Positions 12,301 to 18,974 of a stretch of DNA of 64,000 nucleotides are shown one piece after another. The DNA comes from Enterovibrio gelatinilyticus (GTDB lineage Bacteria > Pseudomonadota > Gammaproteobacteria > Enterobacterales > Vibrionaceae): the NCBI RefSeq assembly GCF_028683095.1, contig NZ_JAJUBC010000019.1, forward strand, positions 1 through 64,000, in the 5' to 3' direction. The position numbers were made by a program, and so were the translations under genes. The notes under the pieces were generated by a model. The model searched no databases and had not been told where the DNA came from. It was given only the letters and a program-made list of their open reading frames with translations. The first letter of the stretch is position 1. Every line of letters begins with the position of its first letter.

Positions 12301-15300
12301 GTGCCAGAGACACTGGTTTGAGGCGTGTCTGCGCCTAAATCAATGCCACCCGAGGTCACACCCGTGACCACAGAGGCATCATCGCTGCCTGTTACCGTGA
12401 CCGATATCTGATGCTCAGAGCCGTCAGAAGCTGTCACCGTGATGGTGTCTGTGGCTGAATCGCCGTCACCGAGAGACTGTGCATTGTCAGGGTTAACCGT
12501 GTAGGTCCATTCACCGTCAGTCAGTGTGAGGCTACCGTATTCACCTTCCACCGTGCCGTTTTCAAGGGTCGGTTGTACTGCCGCATCTGGGTCGCTGATG
12601 TTGATTGATCCGGAGACAGACGCATCGCCGCCTTCAGCAACAGACGCGCTCAAGTCGCCCGTGACGACAGCGGCATCGTCGGTGCCTTCCACGGTCACCG
12701 TGATCTGATGGGTTGAGCCATCAGATGCTGTGAGGGTGAAGGTGTCGTTTGCCGATTCCCCGTCTGGCAGGGTCTGTGCGTTTTCGGCGTTAACCGTGTA
12801 CGTCCACTCGCCGTCAGTGAGTGTAAGGCTACCGTATTCCCCTTCGATGGTGATGTTATCGATGGTTGGGTTTTCACCGTTATCCACGTCACTGATGCTG
12901 ATAGAGCCAGATACCGAGGTGCCTTGATCCGTGGTGTTGCCTGTCGTATCGCCTGTCACCACAGCAGCATCGTCAGTACCCGTGATGGTAATGACGATGT
13001 CTTGCGTGGTGCCATCTGATGCAGTCACCGTGATGGTGTCCGTCGCGGTATCGCCGTCAGCCAGTGATTGAATGGATGCGCTGTCAGCGGTGTACGTCCA
13101 AGCGCCATCGACGAGCGTTAACGACCCGTATTCACCCGCCAAGGTGCCATTCGGAATAGTGGGCGTGTCACCCGTGTCTGCATCGGTGATCGTAATGGTG
13201 CCAGAGGCTGTTTGTGCGCCGGCATCTTCAGTGATGCTCGCGGTGCTATCACCCGTGATAACCGCTGCATCATCTGCACCTGTTACATCCACTGTGATTT
13301 GTTGCACCGTGCCATCCGAGGCGGTCAGGGTGAACACTTCTTGCTCGGTCTGGTTGTCGTTCAGTGCGTCGGCTTTAGACGGATCAACCGTGTAGGTCCA
13401 GTTACCGTCAGTCAGCGTGAAGGTACCGTAATCGCCGTCGATAGAGACATTGTCAAAGCTTGGTGTGTCGCCGTCATCCACGTCAGTGATAGAGAGCGTG
13501 CCAGAGACACTGGTTTCTGGCGTGTCTGCGCCTAAATCAATGCCGCCCGTGGTCACGCCAGTGACCACAGAGGCATCATCGCTGCCTGTCACCGTGACCG
13601 ATATCTGATGCTCAGATCCGTCAGAGGCCGTCACTGTAATGGTGTCGGTGGCGGCATCGCCGTCACCGAGAGATTGTGCATTGTCAGGGTTGACCGTGTA
13701 GGTCCACTCGCCGTCCGTCAGTGTTAGGCTGCCGTATTCACCTTCGACCGTGCCATTTTCAAGGGTGGGTTGCACGGATGCATCAGGGTCACTGATGTTG
13801 ATAGAGCCGGAGACAGACGCATCGCCGCCTTCAGCAACAGACGCGCTCAAGTCGCCCGTGACGACTGCTGCATCGTCGGTGCCTTCGACTGAAATGGTAA
13901 TTTGAGCTTGTGTGTTATCCGACGCGGTTAGCGTGAAGTTTTCATTGACGGTTTCGCCGCCTGGAATGCCTTGTGCTTTGCTCGGATCAAGTGTGTAAGT
14001 CCATTCGCCATCGACCAAGCTTAATGAACCGTACTCGCCTTCGATGGTTGTATTCGCAAATTCAGGTGAATCGTTAGCATCGGCATCCGAAATAGAAACG
14101 GTGCCTGTTGCTGTGATGGCGCCAGTGACATCCAAGTAATTGATGGCATTGACTTCGGAATACGAGTTTTCAACGAGGTTAAGCTCTGTGCCGGGCAGAA
14201 TGTCTGGGCCGTCGATTTGAACAAGAACAGTTGTGTTACTTCCGTCACCGTTATCGATGGACAACACACCCATCGTGAATACATTGTCATAGGCATCGGT
14301 GTATTCAACGGTTGCGGTGACAGACAGCGGATAGGATTGACCATCAATATCAATGGTTTGGTTGGCGGAGTTATTTAGTATTCCATCGCTGTCTGTGACG
14401 GTGGCGCTAAAGCCTGCTGAGTCAAAGTGCATGCTATCCGGCTGTGAACCTTGATTGAAGTCCTCGCCATCCACGTCGATATCGTCACCGAGTACAAACA
14501 CGTTGTTGATCGTGATATCAGAATCAATGGTTGTTGTAACGCTGCCGCTAAAGTCACCACTGACGACAGGCGCATCATCAGTGCCTTCAATCGTGATCAC
14601 AATACTATGCTCTGTGCCTTTGGAATCAGTGAGCGTAATGGTGTCGGTTGTGCTTTCGTTTTCGCCAAGAGATTGAGCTGCACCCGGATTCAGGGTGTAC
14701 GTCCATTCGCCGTCTGCCAGCGTAAGCGACCCAAACTGTCCTGACACTGTCGTGTTTTCAATTTCAGTATTGTCGCCCGTATCGGGGTCAACCAATGACA
14801 CCGTACCTGATGTCGAAATATCAGTGCCTTCAGTCAGTGAACCTGTTGTATCGCCGGTGAGTTCAGCGGCATCATCGGTTCCCGTGACATTTATCAAAAG
14901 CTCATGTGTGCCGCCCATCGAATCTGTAATTGTGATGGTGTCGGTGACTTGAACGCCAGCGCCAATTTCTTCTGCGAGCTCAGGGTCGAGGGTATAAGTC
15001 CAGTTGCCATCCACCATGCTGAATGAACCGTACTGACCTTGTGTATTGGCATCAGGAAGCGTAGGGGTGTCGTTGGTATCAGGGTCATTAATGGAGAGGC
15101 TACCACTTGCTGATAGCGAGCCTGATTCGTCCGTCACATTACCACTCACATTGCCGCTAAGTTCTGCGGCATCTTCGCTTCCCGTAATCGTGATAACGAT
15201 GTCATGTACTGTGCCGTCTGAAGCAGTGATACTAATGGTGTCAGTGGTGGTTTGCCCTTCATCGAGGTATTGCGCAAGGTCAGGGTCAAGCGTGTATGTC

Positions 15301-18300
15301 CAGCTACCTTCAATAAGCGTGAGTGAACCGTATTGCCCATCCGTTGTGCCATTAGGCAGCGTTGGGTTTTCGCCAGTGTCGACGTCGACTAAGTCAACCG
15401 TTCCCGTCGCAGTGAGCGAGCCATTGCCTTCTGTGATAGCGCCACTTGTGCTGCCAGTGAGCACGGGTTCTTGGTCCGTGCCCGTGATAGTTATTGTGAT
15501 GTCGTGCGTAGAGCCGTCTGATGCGGTGACGGTGATAGTGTCAGTTGTTGTTCCGCCTTCAGGCAAAGAAGCAACACTGTCGGGATCGAGTGTGTAAGTC
15601 CATTCTCCATCGACGAGCTCCAATGAACCGTAACTGCCATCGACGGTGCCATTTTGTAATGTTGGCGAGTCACCAGTATCTGGGTCGATAATTTGGATCG
15701 TCCCCGTAGCGGTCAGACCCTCGCCATCGTTCACTGCACCAATGGTATCGCCTTGAAGAACAGGATCTTGGTCAGTGCCTGTAATGCTAATAACAATGTT
15801 TTGTTGGGTACCATCGCTGGCGGTGAGCGTGATAACGTCAGTGTCGACTTCGCCAGTGTTGAGAGCACTGGCTGCTTCTTGGTTAAGTGTGTACGTCCAG
15901 CTTCCATCTGTGAGAACCAGTTCGCCATAATCGCCTTCGATGCGTGTGTTCTCGAACGTCGGCGTGTCTTCGGCATCGATATCTGAAATGCTGATCGTAC
16001 CGTCGACCGTAAGCGCTTCTTCAGTGTCGGTTTCGGTTAACGAACCGCTAAACTCTCCACTTACAACGGGTAGGTCATCGGTTCCTATGATGGTGATGGT
16101 GATATCTAATGGCGTACCATCTTGCGAATAGACGGTAATAACGTCAGGCATCAGATCGCCTGTATCTAGCGCATCAATGGCGTCATTGTGGGCTGTGTCA
16201 GTGGTGTAAGTCCAATTCCCTGCGGTGTCTATGGTGAGGGTGCCAAACTCTCCAGCAATGGTGTCAGCTTGGAACGTCCCTTCGTCTGCATCCACATCGG
16301 TGACGTTAACACTGCCTGAAGTCGATAATTGCCCATCTCCCTCGTTGATAGACACGTCTGTCATTGCACCAAAAGTTGGAACATCATTGGTGCCTTCAAT
16401 GGTGATCGTGAGGCTTTGCACTGTGCCATCTTCTGCGCGGATATTGATGGTATCGGTGAGTTGGTCACCTTGGCCCAGTCGGTCAATTGCGCGCACATCA
16501 CCAGACGTCGAGTAGGTCCAACTTCCGTCGGCATTGATGGTGACTTCACCCCAGCGCCCTTCGATAGTTTGCGGTGTGAACGTATTGTCATTGCCATCGA
16601 TATCGGTTGACGTTAATTGACCTGAGGTAGACATTGCACCATCGGCCTCAACCACTGTGCCGACAACGTCTCCCGCAATTTGAGCGGGATCATTAGTGCC
16701 GATGATAGTGACGAGAATGTCAGTTTCCGTGCCGTCTAACGATCTCACGGTGATCGTATCGACTCGCTGTTCGCCGCCTTTTAGTGTGTCTAGTGCAGCG
16801 CTTTGTGATGGGTCAGAGGTGTAGGTCCAATTACCAGCACGATCAATGCTGACCGAGCCCAAGTCACCCAAGTACGTGCCCGCCAACATGAATGCTTCTT
16901 GATAATCAGCGTCGGAGATGTTTATTGACCCATTGACGCTAACGACGTCATTGGTTTCATAAACGTCTTGCGTGGTGGTTGCCGAGAACACGGGGGAATT
17001 GTTAATGCCTTCGATGGTGATAACAAGCTGCTGTGAAGTGCCATCTTCAGCACGAACGGTAACAACTTCCGTTAAGGTTTCGCCGTCAGGTAGGCGCTGG
17101 ATAGCGCCGGTGGGGTCCGTGCTGGTATAGGTCCAATTACCACCTTCATCAATCGTGAGTTGCCCACGTGTTGTGGCAATCGTCTCTGCAATGAAGGTAT
17201 TGTCGTTACCATCGACATCGGACGAGGTTAGGCTGCCAGACGTGGAAATGGTGCCGCCGTTATCGGAAACTGTCGACGTAATATCACCAGCGATGAGCGC
17301 ATCATCATTGACACCGTTAATTGTCAGCGTGATTTGTGTTTCGGTGCCATCGACAGAATAGACAGTAATCGTGTCGGTGATTTTTTCGCCGTCAGTCAAT
17401 CCATTAATCGACGATTGATGGGTATTATCCACTTCATATGACCAGTTACCCGCTCTATCAATGGAGAGTGTCCCCCAATCACCTTCAAACTCTCCTGGTT
17501 GCATGAAGGATTCGCCCCAATCTGGGTCAGAGACATTGAGGGAGCCTCGCGCCGTCATGGTGTCATCACTTTCTCGGATGTCAGCGCTGGTCATTGCTGA
17601 GAAAACTGCGCTGTCATCTTTGCCTTCAAAGGTGATCGCGATCCGTTGCTCTGTGCCATCTGCAGCACGCACAGTAGCGTATTCCGTTAGCGTATCGCCT
17701 TCGTGTAGCCCTTTGATGGCACCAGTGGGATCTGTGCTGGTGTAGTTCCATGTTCCATCACTATCAATGGTAAGTTCACCACGTCTTGTTTGAACCGTTT
17801 CCGCGATAAACAGGTTGTCTTGGCCATCAGCATCCGATGAGGTCAGGGTGCCTGACGCTTGCAACACATCGCCATCTTCAATGTTAACGGCTAAATCGCC
17901 CGAGATCTCAGCCGCGATGTTAGCGTCACTGTCTGTTTGATCGCTGTTAGGATTACTGTCGTTTTTAGAGGAGCGATCAAGCAAACTGGCGTAACGCGCT
18001 GAGGTCAGTTCTTCTGCCTGTGCCGATGTGAGACCAGACTCAACAAGCCCCTTTGTATCAAACATTTCAATGCTGCTGATGCTACCGCGAGAGCTATTTG
18101 CTTCAATGATTACTTGAGGGCCAGAAGTTGAACTGCTGAGCTCTTCGCCCGCCGCCGTTTCAGTGCCGTCGATTTGTGTTGGGTCATCGCCTTTTTCTAA
18201 CGCTTCAATAATGGCATTCACATCAGATGGCAATTCTAAGCTATTGAAACCTTCATCATTTAATAGAAGAGCATCGTCGAGCACATCAACTTGTTCACCA

Positions 18301-18455
18301 TCATCAGTCACCAGCCAAGCATTCTTACCGTTTGGTACAGAAATCACATCGCCACTGTTTATCTGCACACCACGCGCCGCAGGTGTCATCTCACCGCTTG
18401 GTTTAACCACAAAAGCTTGCCCAACGACCTGACTGAGAACCAAAGTGATAGCCAT
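3330..18455 (-). CDS. Giant VCBS-repeat RTX adhesin with retention module (LapA/BapA type, type I secreted)
   Basis: A 5041-residue surface adhesin, without cleavable Sec signal. Residues 1-90 form a LapA-type retention module (MAITLVLSQVVGQAFVVKPSG), followed by TAAG at 100-103, the LapG-type protease site. From about residue 190 there are 35 VCBS-like repeats of about 100 residues, each with a DGxWTYT core and a closing ITGTDDA. Six segments break the array: four copies of a related ~140-residue domain, one beta-propeller-like segment and one DUF4114-like segment. Residues ~4866-4929 carry GGxGxDxxx calcium repeats (RTX), then a type I secretion C-terminus (IADFDTSQDAINLSDLM). Strongly acidic. 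Ribosome binding site GGGAG. No type I transporter, LapD or LapG gene lies in the window. By family knowledge it mediates biofilm attachment, released when c-di-GMP falls. Confidence 0.95.
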   Translation of the reverse strand: MAITLVLSQVVGQAFVVKPSGEMTPAARGVQINSGDVISVPNGKNAWLVTDDGEQVDVLDDALLLNDEGFNSLELPSDVNAIIEALEKGDDPTQIDGTETAAGEELSSSTSGPQVIIEANSSRGSISSIEMFDTKGLVESGLTSAQAEELTSARYASLLDRSSKNDSNPNSDQTDSDANIAAEISGDLAVNIEDGDVLQASGTLTSSDADGQDNLFIAETVQTRRGELTIDSDGTWNYTSTDPTGAIKGLHEGDTLTEYATVRAADGTEQRIAITFEGKDDSAVFSAMTSADIRESDDTMTARGSLNVSDPDWGESFMQPGEFEGDWGTLSIDRAGNWSYEVDNTHQSSINGLTDGEKITDTITVYSVDGTETQITLTINGVNDDALIAGDITSTVSDNGGTISTSGSLTSSDVDGNDNTFIAETIATTRGQLTIDEGGNWTYTSTDPTGAIQRLPDGETLTEVVTVRAEDGTSQQLVITIEGINNSPVFSATTTQDVYETNDVVSVNGSINISDADYQEAFMLAGTYLGDLGSVSIDRAGNWTYTSDPSQSAALDTLKGGEQRVDTITVRSLDGTETDILVTIIGTNDPAQIAGDVVGTVVEADGAMSTSGQLTSTDIDGNDNTFTPQTIEGRWGEVTINADGSWTYSTSGDVRAIDRLGQGDQLTDTINIRAEDGTVQSLTITIEGTNDVPTFGAMTDVSINEGDGQLSTSGSVNVTDVDADEGTFQADTIAGEFGTLTIDTAGNWTYTTDTAHNDAIDALDTGDLMPDVITVYSQDGTPLDITITIIGTDDLPVVSGEFSGSLTETDTEEALTVDGTISISDIDAEDTPTFENTRIEGDYGELVLTDGSWTYTLNQEAASALNTGEVDTDVITLTASDGTQQNIVISITGTDQDPVLQGDTIGAVNDGEGLTATGTIQIIDPDTGDSPTLQNGTVDGSYGSLELVDGEWTYTLDPDSVASLPEGGTTTDTITVTASDGSTHDITITITGTDQEPVLTGSTSGAITEGNGSLTATGTVDLVDVDTGENPTLPNGTTDGQYGSLTLIEGSWTYTLDPDLAQYLDEGQTTTDTISITASDGTVHDIVITITGSEDAAELSGNVSGNVTDESGSLSASGSLSINDPDTNDTPTLPDANTQGQYGSFSMVDGNWTYTLDPELAEEIGAGVQVTDTITITDSMGGTHELLINVTGTDDAAELTGDTTGSLTEGTDISTSGTVSLVDPDTGDNTEIENTTVSGQFGSLTLADGEWTYTLNPGAAQSLGENESTTDTITLTDSKGTEHSIVITIEGTDDAPVVSGDFSGSVTTTIDSDITINNVFVLGDDIDVDGEDFNQGSQPDSMHFDSAGFSATVTDSDGILNNSANQTIDIDGQSYPLSVTATVEYTDAYDNVFTMGVLSIDNGDGSNTTVLVQIDGPDILPGTELNLVENSYSEVNAINYLDVTGAITATGTVSISDADANDSPEFANTTIEGEYGSLSLVDGEWTYTLDPSKAQGIPGGETVNENFTLTASDNTQAQITISVEGTDDAAVVTGDLSASVAEGGDASVSGSINISDPDASVQPTLENGTVEGEYGSLTLTDGEWTYTVNPDNAQSLGDGDAATDTITVTASDGSEHQISVTVTGSDDASVVTGVTTGGIDLGADTPETSVSGTLSITDVDDGDTPSFDNVSIDGDYGTFTLTDGNWTYTVDPSKADALNDNQTEQEVFTLTASDGTVQQITVDVTGADDAAVITGDSTASITEDAGAQTASGTITITDADTGDTPTIPNGTLAGEYGSLTLVDGAWTYTADSASIQSLADGDTATDTITVTASDGTTQDIVITITGTDDAAVVTGDTTGNTTDQGTSVSGSISISDVDNGENPTIDNITIEGEYGSLTLTDGEWTYTVNAENAQTLPDGESANDTFTLTASDGSTHQITVTVEGTDDAAVVTGDLSASVAEGGDASVSGSINISDPDAAVQPTLENGTVEGEYGSLTLTDGEWTYTVNPDNAQSLGDGDSATDTITVTASDGSEHQISVTVTGSDDASVVTGVTSGGIDLGADTPQTSVSGTLSITDVDDGDTPSFDNVSIEGDYGTFMLTDGNWTYTVDPSKADTLNDNQTEQETFTLTASDGTVQQITVDVTGTDDAAVVSGNFTASITEDTGAQTASGTITITDVDTGDTPTIPNGTLAGEYGSLTLVDGAWTYTADSASIQSLADGDTATDTITVTASDGTTQDIVITITGTDDAAVVTGDTAGNTTDQGTSVSGSISISDVDNGENPTISNTTIEGEYGSLTLTDGEWTYTVNPENAQTLPDGESANDTFTLTASDGSTHQITLTVEGTDDAAVVTGDLSASVAEGGDASVSGSINISDPDAAVQPTLENGTVEGEYGSLTLTDGEWTYTVNPDNAQSLGDGDSATDTITVTASDGSEYQITITVTGSDDASVVTGVTTGGIDLGADTPETSVSGTLSITDVDDGDTPNFDNVSLDGDYGTFTLTDGNWTYTVDPSKADALNDNQTEQETFTLTASDGTVQQITVDVTGTDDAAVVSGNFTASITEDTGAQTASGTITITDADTGDTPTIPNGTLAGEYGSLTLVDGAWTYTADSASIQSLADGDTATDTITVTASDGTTQDIVITITGTNDAAVIEGNTSGTITEDSGAQTATGTITITDADTGETPTIPNGTLVGEYGSLSLIDGAWTYTADSASIQSLADGDTATDTITVTASDGTTQDIVITITGTDDAAVIEGNTSGAITEDSGAQTASGTITITDADSGETPTIPNGTLAGEYGSLTLVDGAWTYTADSASIQSLADGDTATDTITVTASDGTTQDIVITITGTDDAAVISGETSGAITEDSGAQTASGTITITDADTGETPTIPNGTLPGEYGSLTLVDGAWTYTADSASIQSLADGDTATDTITVTASDGTTQDIVITITGTDDAAEISGTTTGTVTEGDIGDVATATGELNIVDPDGEPVNFPDANVNGEYGSLSLVDGAWTYTLDQEAAQSLNQDQEVSDTITVTASDGTTQDIVIAVTGTNDAAEVSGTTTGEIVAPQNVEPEFYTVSGVFVMDEGYSFTSGDMQYLGAHPPTLDFQQSATTVKFFDDDATMHGDDIVNETPDDTNQYIELNGQQYIANFDYTMEYTDSSGNVYSFAIIDIDLDGDGGHGSDSQEQGNIIVQLSGPEIQPGTQLDYVPDSIVRDGNMSYDDLPTVAPVTTSGTITISDADSADNPTLPNTTVEGEYGSLTLVDGEWTYTLDQEKAKSIGADETETDVITITASDGSTHDITITLTGSDDAAEISGTTTGTVTEGDIGDVATATGEISIVDPDGNPVNFPDANVSGEYGSLSLVDGAWTYTLDQEAAQSLNQDQQVTDTITVTASDGSTQDITITVTGTNDAAEVSGTFTASVDTDGFSLNASESGNIQAGDAATGDSNGAWTTTTTTIDGVPYVISTSFGYDGTTIISRVEDDGSLTETDRISYDSSAGTVTSTSSGDITDVIENAGVSVGAMGNGLTQSNVSNIDGQDTLFLTSQNSGSLSAWEISSDGTLSLNGGLTFGNSQTGIVRENVTFEADDGTEYVFVARPQGDSVDTLTYNPETGEFAETGNSIAAGDIVSGVDIITVDGQTFLASSSNDGINIYSVDSATGNLTLVDSQSLDLSDGNSVNFYQTGDGTTYAIASSDGSDNASIFEVGANGSMTLTDTVSGGGAYMSSAGYVDGEPVFVMPNATEGVDLYTINDSGDLVLQTTITGIENDKTPPVIVQTSDGSYYLVDGDGQSTTVKLDFGNDSDITVSGTLSISDADSDDSPSFENTTVEGEYGTLTLTDGVWTYTVDEAKSQSIGEDQVETDTITLTATDGTTQDIVISVTGSNDASEITGDTTGSITEDVGAQSVSGSLNIVDPDTNETPTFTNETIAGEYGSLTMVDGEWTYTVDADTVQSLAEGEAATDTITVTASDGTSQDIEISLTGTDDAAVVTGDTSASVTANSTQSHTIGNAFVTDQNVDYESGSFVTWSFPPELNFSDSGVSVQIVDNDGQLNSDDSQNETSEDKTQSIILDGEDYSVNVDYSLTYEDGAGNTYTFAVVDVDMNGDGSNAVSGAESGKVLIQLDGPEITPETSLSLVPDSYQNISSLEYSDIEEAATVSGTLNISDVDAAEAPAFENTTIEGEYGSLTLIDGEWTYTVDTEKAQSLGEDQTATDTITLTATDGTTQNIEITVSGVDETAVVSGDTTGNISIVDQTTVETSVTRGSEGMWETNGGDSMTLDFSHVATSATYDNAVGYYVLDAEGNVLRAEVIFDNAHGVTSATADINTQGGEKVGLFIIPDGDTRGFDAGEVTLSFGSNGVTAYQGSASGTTLVSESSKNGNGFDYESNSGSSSSWEDIVGGGDRDFNDVTFTVNASQSVEQSITTSGSLTISDVDAGDNPILPNTTVQGEFGTLVLTDGNWTYTFDESKSDQIDDETLDTITITDSEGGQHEVVITIQGTDDAPTVTGAFTGAVTEGDFGDEIKVSGSIAISDVDAEDAPEFLDTTVEGSYGTLTLVDGVWTYELDDVKAEVLSSTDSVNDTIALTATDGTVQNINISISGTDDNPFVVGTNSAAIVAPDSATQDYVDINNAFILGDGYNFSGGDMQYYGNEPTLTFNDSGSTIRIFDTDSQMHGDIYSNEYVYDSSQKVEINGVLYTATYDYQLDYQDSGGNVYSFAVLDVDLNNNSNFMDDTNEQGKIIIQIDGPTIAPGTSMDYIRDTPNQPSSMSYADFADGATASLAAQGSLSILDPDTNDVQASFANTTVTGQYGSLELVDGNWTYTLDPRSTPSLGDNDTVTEVITLTATNGAQTDVSVTIGGSENAISHASLNGVSESLADVISLDDVTFSGSDGNDRVAGGVGDDLILGNNGNDIIHGNLGNDIIDGGLGDDLIFGGQGNDIMAGGAGSDTFAFLNGDQGTANAPTVDHIADFDTSQDAINLSDLMQAEPSESLDSFLSLIDDGEGHAMLNISSNGDGNVDQQVVFDNMSVEDMADAYSVDIVGMSSEQISSSVIDAMIMQSKMIVD
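3660..3870 (-). other. RTX calcium-binding nonapeptide block of the adhesin
   Basis: Tandem GGxGxDxxx units (GNDRVAGGVGDDLILGNNGN, GNLGNDIIDGGLGDDLIFGG, QGNDIMAGGAGSDTF). They fold on binding calcium outside the cell and mark type I secretion substrates. Confidence 0.9.
4190..4660 (-). other. Inserted adhesin domain, copy 4 of 4
   Basis: Residues about 4599-4755: INNAFILGDGYNFSGGDMQYYG, IFDTDSQMHGD, then YQDSGGNVYSFAVLDVDLNN and QIDGPTIAPGTSMDYIRD. It lies in the last VCBS unit before the RTX block. Confidence 0.7.
5260..5790 (-). other. DUF4114-like insertion in the adhesin
   Basis: About 175 residues (roughly 4222-4399) between two VCBS units. The motif WEDIVGGGDRDFNDVTFTV is the signature end of DUF4114 domains, which occur in many surface proteins. 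The part before it (GYYVLDAEGNVLRAEVIFDN, KVGLFIIPDGDTRGFDAGEV) fits the same family. Function unknown. Confidence 0.75.
6050..6530 (-). other. Inserted adhesin domain, copy 3 of 4
   Basis: Residues about 3976-4135: TIGNAFVTDQNVDYESGSF, VQIVDNDGQLNSDDSQNE, then YEDGAGNTYTFAVVDVDMNG and QLDGPEITPETSLSLVPDS. Same pattern as copies 1, 2 and 4. Confidence 0.7.
7110..8260 (-). other. Inserted beta-propeller-like segment of the adhesin
   Basis: About 380 residues (roughly 3400-3780) with no VCBS core. It has repeated blade-like units of about 45-50 residues: IDGQDTLFLTSQNSGSLSAW, DGTEYVFVARPQGDSVDTL, VDGQTFLASSSNDGINIYSV, GDGTTYAIASSDGSDNASIF, VDGEPVFVMPNATEGVDLYT. This resembles lactonase/YncE-type seven-bladed propellers. 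It may form the ligand-binding head of the fibre; that is inference. Confidence 0.65.
8280..9670 (-). repeat. Duplicated VCBS unit flanking an inserted domain
   Basis: Two nearly identical units (TEGDIGDVATATGE ... DQEAAQSLNQDQ) lie at about 9350-9670 and 8280-8590. Their matching bases are 1074 bp apart and enclose one inserted ~140-residue domain plus another VCBS unit. The pair looks like a block duplication. Confidence 0.8.
8870..9320 (-). other. Inserted adhesin domain, copy 2 of 4
   Basis: Residues about 3046-3195: SGVFVMDEGYSFTSGDMQY at the start, FDDDATMHGDD in the middle, then YTDSSGNVYSFAIIDIDLDG and QLSGPEIQPGTQLDYVPDS. Closest to copy 4. The DxDxDG stretch could bind calcium. Confidence 0.7.
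9670..13880 (-). repeat. Higher-order VCBS repeat array, period 1197 bp, then a 300-bp tandem
   Basis: Within the adhesin gene, four distinct ~300-bp VCBS units (a: VVTGDLSASVAEGGDAS; b: VVTGVTTGGIDLGADTP; c: SITEDxGAQTASGTITI; d: GNTTDQGTSVSG) are arranged a-b-c-d, a-b-c-d, a-b-c, then c-like units three more times. Equivalent bases at 13858, 12661 and 11464 are exactly 1197 bp (399 codons) apart. Equivalent bases at 10561, 10261 and 9961 are 300 bp apart. Units are nearly identical in protein and largely so in DNA, so this is recently amplified sequence and a likely spot for recombination or assembly error. Confidence 0.9.
14120..14555 (-). other. Inserted adhesin domain, copy 1 of 4
   Basis: About 140 residues (roughly 1300-1445) lying inside a VCBS unit. 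It starts with INNVFVLGDDIDVDG and ends with GPDILPGTELNLV. It shares with the other three copies the pattern: N-F/AFVxGxG, xDxDGxL/M, QxIxIDGxxY, YxDxxxNVxxF, DIDxDG, xVQxDGPxIxPGT. I do not recognise the domain. Confidence 0.7.
18147..18158 (-). other. Predicted LapG-type cleavage site TAAG in the adhesin
   Basis: Codons 100-103 encode T-A-A-G, directly after the retention module. In Pseudomonas LapA the periplasmic protease LapG cuts between the two alanines of TAAG at nearly the same position, releasing the adhesin. Motif and position are seen; cleavage is inferred. Confidence 0.75.
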
Positions 18456-18974
18456 TGAAATCTCCCATTAACAGTTAGGTTCAAAATTGAACCATAAGAA
18501 TCAAAATTGCTTTGCTGGTTAAATTTAGTACACAAACATCGTTGGTGATAAGTCCATGCAAGGAAGAAATTCGGGTTTTCAATAAATTGTGTTTCATATA
18601 TGAGACGTTTGAATGTAAAGAGTTTTTATAAAAAACGATGGCGAGGAGGAGTGAAAAAAAAATTGGTGCCGTTAAGGCTTGTCTGTCATGAACTTTAGAA
18701 TCCTGTAGACATCATTTTGGTGTGGTGTCTTGTTGAAGATTGGCAGTTGTATAAAAAAGACACTAGTTTTAAAAGGAAAAAACAAGCCCCTTAGTGAGGC
18801 GAAAAAGAGCAACTTTATACGCCTAGTGAAGGTGATAGTTGTCTCTTTTTGATCTGTTGGCATGCGAAATTCGCTGCTTTGACTGAAAGACCGCCATGTG
18901 ACCTCTAACGACTGAAATGACGAATGTTTCAGTGGTTAGGCGCTGATGTAAACCAATTCTAAAGGAACGGTGTA
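18456..18974. other. Divergent intergenic region between adhesin and signalling operon
   Basis: 519 AT-rich bases with no convincing gene. Both flanking genes start here in opposite directions, so both promoters should lie here. I did not find a promoter match strong enough to place. A minus-strand terminator-like hairpin (18771-18800) lies in the middle. Confidence 0.7.
18771..18800 (-). terminator. Candidate terminator/attenuator upstream of the adhesin
   Basis: On the minus strand, 5-bp stem GCCTC / GGGGC (one G-U pair) with loop ACTAA, followed by TTGTTTTTTCCTTTT. It would act on transcripts heading toward the adhesin, about 315 bases before its start. It could end a small RNA or attenuate a long leader; the stem is short. 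Confidence 0.35.

Noticed and set aside
3330-18455. Regular ~300-bp repeats resembling an array such as CRISPR or satellite DNA.
   Set aside because: The units are far too long for CRISPR, stay in one coding frame and match VCBS domains.
18672-18863. 63-codon minus frame in the adhesin leader.
   Set aside because: Phe-rich low-complexity content from T runs; it spans the terminator-like hairpin.
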